From positions 1 through 64,000 of the forward strand of contig CAKUED010000012.1 in assembly GCA_934646005.1 (NCBI GenBank): DNA of 64,000 nt, given 5' to 3'. Made by a program: the position numbers and the translations under genes. Below are positions 59,228 to 64,000 of this stretch, piece by piece. The notes under the pieces are model-generated. The model did no database searches and was not told where the DNA came from. It was given only the letters and a program-made list of their open reading frames with translations. This DNA is from an uncultured Oscillospiraceae bacterium. Lineage in GTDB: Bacteria; Bacillota; Clostridia; Oscillospirales; Oscillospiraceae. Position 1 is the stretch's first letter. The number at the start of each line of letters is the position of its first letter.

Positions 59228-60499
59228 ATGCAGGATATTTATAAAATCGCCGCGCACGGCGGCATTTCCGACAGCGAGCTGGAAGCTGCGCTGCGGCAGT
59301 CTCTGACTGGCAGGACGCTCAAGAAGGTCCTCATTCTCCCGCCGGATTTTACGCGCTTTCACTCGCAGGCAGGCAAGATCACGAGCATCTATTATGCCAT
59401 TTTGCAGGACATGGGCGTGCAGGTGGACATTCTGCCCGCGCTCGGCACGCATGAGCCGGTTTCTGGAGCGCAGTGGGAGATCCTGTTCGAGGGCATTCCA
59501 TATGAAACCATGCTCGTGCATGACTGGCGGCATGACGTGGTGAAGATCGGCGAAGTTCCGGCTTCTTATCTCGAAGAGATCACAGACGGTCTCTGGCATG
59601 ACCCGGTCAGCGTGGAGATCAACCGCCGCGTGATGGATGAGCGCTATGACCTCATCATCTCGCCGGGACAGGTCGTGCCGCATGAGGTCATCGGCATGGC
59701 GAACCACTCGAAAAACCTGTTCGTCGGTGTCGGCGGCAGCGATATGATCAACAAAAGCCACATGGTCGGCGCGGTCTACGGCATGGAGCGCATGATGGGA
59801 AAAGACCATACGCCGGTACGAGAAATTTTCGACTACGGCATGGAGCATTTCTTGAAGCACCGCCCGATCCTGTTCGTCCTGACGGTCTGTACCGCGCCGG
59901 AGGGCGAGAGCGTGATGCACGGTCTGTTCATCGGCGAGGGCAGGAGCTGCCTGACCGAGGCGGTGAAGCTGGCGCAGGAGAAGAACATCGACTTTGTCGA
60001 ACACGGCATCAAAAAGTGTGTGGTCTACCTCGACCCGATGGAATTTAAGACAACGTGGCTCGGAAACAAGGCGGTCTACCGCACGCGCATGGCGATCGCG
60101 GACGGCGGCGAGCTCATCATTCTCGCCCCCGGCGTGACGAAATTCGGCGAGGACGCGCAGGTAGACAAGCTCATCCGCAAGTACGGCTACCGCGGAAGGC
60201 TGCATACGCTGGATGAGTTCAACAAGCCGGAAAATCAGGACCTGCGCGAGAATATGGGCGCGGCGGCGCATCTGATCCACGGCTCGTCCGACGGGCGGTT
60301 CTCCATCACCTACGCTGTGAAGGAGATCCCGCAGCAGGAGATCGCGGGCGTCGGCTTCACACCGGCGAGCTACGACGAGCTGGCAAAGAAATACGATCCC
60401 GCAAAGCTCACCTACGGCAATAACACCGTAGACGGCGAGGAGATCTACTACATTCCGAACCCCGCTCTGGGGCTGTGGATCAATCGGGAGAAGTTTTGA
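59228..60499 (+). CDS. LarA-like nickel-pincer racemase/epimerase, possibly a sugar-acid 2-epimerase
   Basis: The 423-residue protein aligns with lactate racemase LarA. It has PPDFTRFHSQ (the PDxTR motif), LGTHEPVS with His75, and PHEVIGMANHSKN with His152 and K162. The ten-residue spacing from His to Lys equals that of H174 and K184 in LarA, where Lys binds the nickel-pincer nucleotide. The usual FSGG before the Lys is replaced by ANHS, so this is a divergent branch. Related LarA homologues racemise other hydroxy acids or epimerise gluconate to mannonate. The gnd and KdgK-like neighbours favour a sugar acid. No larB, larC or larE is in the window. Confidence 0.75.
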   Translation: MQDIYKIAAHGGISDSELEAALRQSLTGRTLKKVLILPPDFTRFHSQAGKITSIYYAILQDMGVQVDILPALGTHEPVSGAQWEILFEGIPYETMLVHDWRHDVVKIGEVPASYLEEITDGLWHDPVSVEINRRVMDERYDLIISPGQVVPHEVIGMANHSKNLFVGVGGSDMINKSHMVGAVYGMERMMGKDHTPVREIFDYGMEHFLKHRPILFVLTVCTAPEGESVMHGLFIGEGRSCLTEAVKLAQEKNIDFVEHGIKKCVVYLDPMEFKTTWLGNKAVYRTRMAIADGGELIILAPGVTKFGEDAQVDKLIRKYGYRGRLHTLDEFNKPENQDLRENMGAAAHLIHGSSDGRFSITYAVKEIPQQEIAGVGFTPASYDELAKKYDPAKLTYGNNTVDGEEIYYIPNPALGLWINREKF

Positions 60500-60653
60500 T
60501 TTTGACGCTATGGACGTCAGCCGCGGTTATACAAAAGCCCCCTGAATGGCAAAGCGAACCGCGCTCTGTCAAGAAGGCAGAGAAAAAACAGAAAACTCAG
60601 AAAAAGTTCGGAGATTTGAAAAAATATTTTTCTCGGAAATCCAAAAGTAAACG

Positions 60654-60690
60654 AAAAAGCCTTGAAATCGCAATGATTTCAAGGCTTTTT
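60654..60690 (-). terminator. terminator next to the right tRNA-Ala remnant
   Basis: AAAAAGCCTTGAAATC and GATTTCAAGGCTTTTT form a hairpin like that at 908-943, in mirror orientation. It may also end the LarA-like operon. Confidence 0.85.
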
Positions 60691-60693
60691 ACA

Positions 60694-60738
60694 TGGTGGA
60701 GATAAGCGGGATCGAACCGCTGACCTCATGACTGCCAG
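60694..60738 (-). other. tRNA-Ala(GGC) 3' half, attachment-like site (right)
   Basis: Identical over 45 bases to 860-904 but on the minus strand. It again starts in the anticodon loop (CTGGCAG) and ends with CCA, and again has no 5' half next to it. The sequence beyond the crossover point differs between the two sites (GCAACT on the left, GCAG on the right), as expected of recombined attachment sites. Confidence 0.75.
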
Positions 60739-60939
60739 CTGCGATCGGTTCGTGATATTGAGCGTTTTTGCGTCTAATCCGTCCGTTTATTCAGCGAAAA
60801 GTACGGGATTTCGTAGGGCTTTGTCCACTGCGTCCACACGCTTTCGTGCACACCTGGGTCACAATCTGGGTCAGGGGGTTGGGGAGCAGTTCTGCCGAAG
60901 TGGACATGGATTGTAACTTGAATTTTGTCGATAATCAAG

Positions 60940-61023
60940 TCATAAGAGCTTGAAACAAAAATTCAGAATGTCCGAATCTGCATGACCCTCAGAGGAATAG
61001 CAGGCATAGATGACAGCGTTCAT
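60940..61023 (-). pseudogene. N-terminal remnant of a large serine recombinase
   Basis: Twenty-seven codons start MNAVIYACYSSEGHADSDI, closely matching the first residues of resolvase-type serine recombinases (NAVIYARYSS, where Ser is the nucleophile). The Arg is changed to Cys and the reading stops after FKLL. ATG overlaps the stop of the fragment upstream. It is a leftover of an integrase or resolvase next to the attachment-like site. Confidence 0.5.
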
Positions 61024-61165
61024 TCTTTATCACCTTCGCCGCTTTCTAACGCAAGCTCTGTCAGCTCACGCAGCTTATTTTGCAGGATGGTTTTATCAGG
61101 CAAATGCAATGTGTAATCTGCAACCATTGTCGGAGACATGGACCTGCTGAGCGCATATTCGACTA
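61020..61165 (-). pseudogene. C-terminal gene fragment, possibly DUF1016/YhcG-like nuclease
   Basis: About 47 codons (EYALSRSMSPT, VADYTLHLPDKTILQNKL, RELTELALE) end in TGA. The SPxMVADY ... LPDK ... L-x-KL-x-EL pattern resembles the C-terminus of YhcG/DUF1016 PD-(D/E)xK proteins. Upstream of about 61165 the frame becomes nonsense, so the rest has been lost. Confidence 0.4.
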
Positions 61166-61297
61166 GTCTGCAACGAGGAAGACAAGCTGGAAGGTCTGCC
61201 CCTGAACCGCGCTCTGCGGGATGAGGACGGTGACATCTACCGCTTCTTAAAACTCGAAATGCTGCAGCGGCAATTTCTGAAGGGGGCTGTGTCTTGA
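61166..61297 (+). pseudogene. C-terminal gene fragment of unknown family
   Basis: On the plus strand about 43 codons (EEDKLEGLPLNRALRDEDGD, then IYRFLKLEMLQRQFLKGAVS) end in TGA. They have good protein character but no start codon or ribosome site, and abut the minus-strand fragment at CTAGTC (61163-61168). Two truncated genes facing opposite ways here show a rearrangement junction. Family not recognised. The rest up to 61424 holds nothing I can support. Confidence 0.35.
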
Positions 61298-61424
61298 GCG
61301 GCAGCTTGCATTGATACTGTGAACCGAACAGAGTATTGTCACGGACACAGACCTGAACGGTAGATCGCTGCCAAACAGAATTTGTAAATGCAAACCTCAA
61401 AGCAGTTGGCTCTCTGCACGCCTT

Positions 61425-62660
61425 CTATCCTACGGCCTGTGTCAGCACACATGCCGTTGTGCTTTGCGACATAAACGGCAGGCAAATGCCGTTCTCGCCC
61501 GCGCCGATCAGGATCTCCGTGCCGCTCGGGCTGATCAGGAGGGGATAGGTCTCAGACATATAAAACGGCCCATCCGAGGTCTCATAGCTATTACCGCCCA
61601 CAAGCGACAAGTTGAGCGTCACATAGCTCGGTCCGTCCAGAACGGTTTGGATCGTCCAGAAGCCGCTCCACATCTCCTCAAAGTCCGCGCTTCCTTCGTA
61701 TGCCCAATTCAGATCGACCGAGCCGCCTGTCTCATCCTCGGGATAGAAGCGCAGTGAGAAATAGGCATAGCGGTCGGTCTCCCCAACCATGGTCTCTGTG
61801 ATCCAGCCCATGCCGTCGGGCTGCGATCCGGCAAGACCGAGCGCGGTCATGCCTGTCCAGCCCGCAGAAAGCCACTCGGCAAAGCCGGACGGGGCGTCAT
61901 ACCAGGTGTATTCCGTAAAGTCAAACGAAAGATAGTCGCCGGTTTCCGATATGCACGGCGCAAGATAGCTCATCGCATCGAGCGAGGGATACCATTCGCA
62001 GGTGTTGCCGCTGTTGTCGGTGATAAAGACCTGAGTGTCCGCCTCGTATGCAACGCCGTCGAGGTTCGCAAAGAGCAGCACCGGCTCGCCGCTCTCCGAG
62101 CGATAGAGGACCTCTGTGACCTCGTCGGTCTGTGTCGCCTCGTTCCACTGCACGCGGTTGATGGCGAGCGTTGCGTTTTCATCGACCGGCACGATGCAGT
62201 ACAGATGCCCCGCGCCGCCGATGATATGCTCCTCGTCGATCTCCGCGATAAAGGGGTATTTGAGGAGCATCGCCTCATTGGTTTCCCGCAGCCACGCGGG
62301 GAAGCCCGTCTCAAAGCCCTCGTCAAACAGACCGCCGACATAGCCGAGATATGCCGCGCCAAACATTGTCATTGGAAAGTCGATCCTGTCGCGCAGCCAT
62401 CCAAGCGTGGTTTCCGCCTCCTGCGAAAACGTGTGCTGCACCGGCAGCGTGTCCGCTGCCTCGTCGCGCGGCACGCGATCGTCCATGTCGTTCTGCGATA
62501 CAGCTTCCTCCTGCTGCTTTTTCAAGGCTTCCTTGTCGGACCTTGTGCTCATCTTGGATTCGTCAGGCTCTGTTTTCGCCTTCTGCGCACAGGCGCAAAG
62601 CGACAGCAGCAGAACGAGTGCCAGCAGCAGTGCGAGTACTTGTTTGTGTGTTGTTTTCAT
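61425..62660 (-). CDS. lipoprotein of unknown function
   Basis: The 411-residue protein has a lipoprotein signal (LALLLALVLLLSLCAC, lipobox SLCA/C) and a charged linker (about 25-60). A large, Trp/Tyr- and acid-rich, mainly beta domain follows (for example AYLGYVGGLFDEGFETGF, then GGAGHLYCIVPVDENATLAI). No named family is recognised. AAAGGAG precedes ATG 62660. It follows the TPM-domain gene by 16 bases and is probably in one operon with it and with the partial gene further right. Confidence 0.65.
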   Translation of the reverse strand: MKTTHKQVLALLLALVLLLSLCACAQKAKTEPDESKMSTRSDKEALKKQQEEAVSQNDMDDRVPRDEAADTLPVQHTFSQEAETTLGWLRDRIDFPMTMFGAAYLGYVGGLFDEGFETGFPAWLRETNEAMLLKYPFIAEIDEEHIIGGAGHLYCIVPVDENATLAINRVQWNEATQTDEVTEVLYRSESGEPVLLFANLDGVAYEADTQVFITDNSGNTCEWYPSLDAMSYLAPCISETGDYLSFDFTEYTWYDAPSGFAEWLSAGWTGMTALGLAGSQPDGMGWITETMVGETDRYAYFSLRFYPEDETGGSVDLNWAYEGSADFEEMWSGFWTIQTVLDGPSYVTLNLSLVGGNSYETSDGPFYMSETYPLLISPSGTEILIGAGENGICLPFMSQSTTACVLTQAVG

Positions 62661-62676
62661 AGCCGCTCCTTTCAGA

Positions 62677-63468
62677 TCAGAATTTTCCGCTTCGTCCGGA
62701 ACCGCCGCCGCCGGATTCGCTGCGGCTGCTCCCACCGCTGGAGGAGCTGCGCTCGATCTTCCGGCTGGAGGTCGTCTTATGGGTAAAACGATCTGTCTGC
62801 TCCGTAAGCCGAAGCCCTGCGGAAACGTAGGCGTTCGCGGTCGTTTTTTGGGATACATTGTCCATTTTCTGCCATATCACAGCGACGACCGCGGCTGCTG
62901 CCAGCAGGGAAAGACCGATCACGATCAGGATCGGAATGAGCAGACTCGCCCGGACCGGCTTTCCTGCGGCAGCCTTTTCCAGATAGACGCCGCATTCCCT
63001 GACGTAGTCCTCAAAGCCGCCGTACCAGTCGTTCTCACCGAAATTGTCGAGAAAGACCTTTTCCAGCTTCTGCTGACCATAGCTGTTGAACGTATACTCG
63101 CAGCGTGAGCCGTAGCAGAATATCGCCCAGTCGCGATCGTCCATGCTGAGCAGGAGCATGATCCCGTCGCGGTTCGGTCCTTCGCCCATGGCGTATTGAT
63201 GGTAGATGGTGTAGGTCGCCTTATAGACGCCCTCGGAATGGAAGTCCCGATAGTCCTCCACGGTCACGATGTAAACGCCGACGCCATACTTTTTGGAGAC
63301 GCTTTCCGCCATCTTTTCCAGCAGCGCAGTTTCGTTTTCGCTGAGAAGTCCGGCAGCGTCCGTCACATAAGAAAGCTGTGCGCCTGCCTGCTCAGCCGCG
63401 GCTGCGCGCGCGCAGAAAGTAAGCGCGATCAGAAACACCAGCAGGAGAACGCGTGCTCTTTTTTTCAT
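62677..63468 (-). CDS. TPM-domain membrane protein
   Basis: The 263-residue protein has a Sec signal (RVLLLVFLIALTFCARA), a TPM (TLP18.3/Psb32/MOLO-1) domain at about 33-165 (YVTDAAGLLSENETALLEKM, then YGVGVYIVTVEDY and GIMLLLSMDDRDWAIF), one membrane helix (about 174-198), and a Ser/Gly-rich tail. TPM proteins are exported and some show phosphatase activity or act in membrane-protein quality control. The tail (RSSSSGGSSRSESGGGGSG) is typical of the family in Clostridia. Confidence 0.82.
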   Translation of the reverse strand: MKKRARVLLLVFLIALTFCARAAAAEQAGAQLSYVTDAAGLLSENETALLEKMAESVSKKYGVGVYIVTVEDYRDFHSEGVYKATYTIYHQYAMGEGPNRDGIMLLLSMDDRDWAIFCYGSRCEYTFNSYGQQKLEKVFLDNFGENDWYGGFEDYVRECGVYLEKAAAGKPVRASLLIPILIVIGLSLLAAAAVVAVIWQKMDNVSQKTTANAYVSAGLRLTEQTDRFTHKTTSSRKIERSSSSGGSSRSESGGGGSGRSGKF

Positions 63469-63481
63469 GTCTCCGCCCTCC

Positions 63482-64000
63482 CTAGCGCGCCAGAAGCAGC
63501 AGCGCCGTCACGCTGATGGCAATGAGCGGCGCCGCGATCGCCGCGAACAAGCCGACGACCCGCTTCGTGCTGACGGGAAGGCTGCCTACCAGCTTGCCCG
63601 TCTGACCGTTCATGGCAAAGAGGAAGTCCTTGCCCTCCCATTTTGTGTTCAGGAGCCAGACGGGGAGCAGCGCGTAATGCACCTTGCCGCGCTTCAGGCG
63701 GATGTCACGGCTCGTTTCATTGCAGGTGGTGTAGCCCGACACCGTGCGCTCCAGCGCAGACACCAGCGAGCCGGTGCAGCGCTTATCCGCCCGCTCCCGG
63801 CTGTCCTCCACGCTCACATCGTATTTATCTGCCAGAAATCCGGGCAGGTACGCCGTGGAAAACGGCTTGAGCTCCGCATAGTCATACGGCTCGATGGAGT
63901 CCATGTAATCATCCGGCATTTTGCTCGACGCGTCCACCGGGACTTTTTCAAAGTCAATGGAACCGGCGCGGCATACGTCGTAGTGGCTCGTCTCCGTGAT
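63482..64000 (-). CDS. partial membrane protein of unknown function (5' end outside the window)
   Basis: The last 172 residues are visible. They have a folded part (EPYDYAELKPFSTAYLPGFL, then DIRLKRGKVHYALLPVWLL and GKDFLFAMNGQTGKLVG) and end in one membrane helix (VGLFAAIAAPLIAISVTALL). Clostridial proteins of this sort often begin with zinc ribbons and are encoded next to TPM genes, as here. The frame is open to the window edge. Confidence 0.6.
   Translation of the reverse strand: MTETSHYDVCRAGSIDFEKVPVDASSKMPDDYMDSIEPYDYAELKPFSTAYLPGFLADKYDVSVEDSRERADKRCTGSLVSALERTVSGYTTCNETSRDIRLKRGKVHYALLPVWLLNTKWEGKDFLFAMNGQTGKLVGSLPVSTKRVVGLFAAIAAPLIAISVTALLLLAR

Noticed and set aside
58130..60280. 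A 716-codon minus-strand open frame over gnd, the HAD gene and the LarA-like gene
   Set aside because: Three recognised genes with overlapping starts lie on the plus strand; the long antisense frame is a codon-bias effect.
860..60738. A single 60-kb integrative element flanked by attL and attR
   Set aside because: The two tRNA halves are inverted, not direct, repeats, no integrase is intact in the interval, and much of the interval reads as ordinary metabolic genes.

Overview
The window looks like chromosome from an anaerobic, probably spore-forming Clostridia-type Firmicute; an Oscillospiraceae-like gut bacterium is my best guess. The reasons are moderately high GC, strong AGGAGG-type ribosome sites, two oxygen-sensitive glycyl radical enzymes with activases, nickel maturation genes without a hydrogenase, a SpoIIQ-like peptidase, and LIV- and ribose-type ABC importers. 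No rRNA, intact tRNA or CRISPR array is visible.

Region 1 (1-10 kb) is accessory DNA. It holds a frameshifted Fic remnant, the 3' half of a tRNA-Ala(GGC) that looks like an attachment site, a zinc-ribbon protein with a probable frameshift, a HipA-like kinase, a DEDDh-like/zinc protein, an ATPase with a C-terminal PD-ExK-like motif, and a two-gene HipA-like kinase plus DUF2442-HTH system. That system has twin operators over a consensus promoter.

Region 2 (10.4-21.1 kb) is amino-acid uptake and catabolism. It runs LacI regulator, LIV-type importer, probable ATC hydrolase, L-cysteine desulfidase, an AroE-like dehydrogenase, and on the other strand dapF with a dicarboxylate symporter. Region 3 (21.2-32.8 kb) is mixed: a zinc-ribbon membrane protein, a large secreted beta-helix protein, a SpoIIQ-like peptidase, a CBS protein, luxS-mtnN, an orphan ABC ATPase and a hypB / Fe-S flavoprotein / hypA operon.

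Region 4 (33.0-49.8 kb) is a sugar module bracketed by two identical 208-bp inverted repeats. It contains a second AroE-like gene, a ribose-type ABC importer, a ROK kinase, a glycyl radical enzyme and its short activase, a lactonase, DeoR, an MFS transporter, AraC, a Gfo/Idh/MocA oxidoreductase and a D-lyxose isomerase. Repeated CGAAYGAAA-like sites at four promoters suggest a DeoR regulon. Region 5 (49.9-60.5 kb) has a second glycyl radical operon (enzyme, ferredoxin-type activase, ASKHA protein). Divergent from it is AraC, PfkB kinase, 6-phosphogluconate dehydrogenase, HAD phosphatase and a LarA-like nickel-pincer racemase/epimerase.

Region 6 (60.5-61.4 kb) has a second tRNA-Ala 3' half, inverted relative to the first, followed by recombinase and other gene remnants. 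The window ends with a lipoprotein, a TPM-domain protein and a partial membrane protein.
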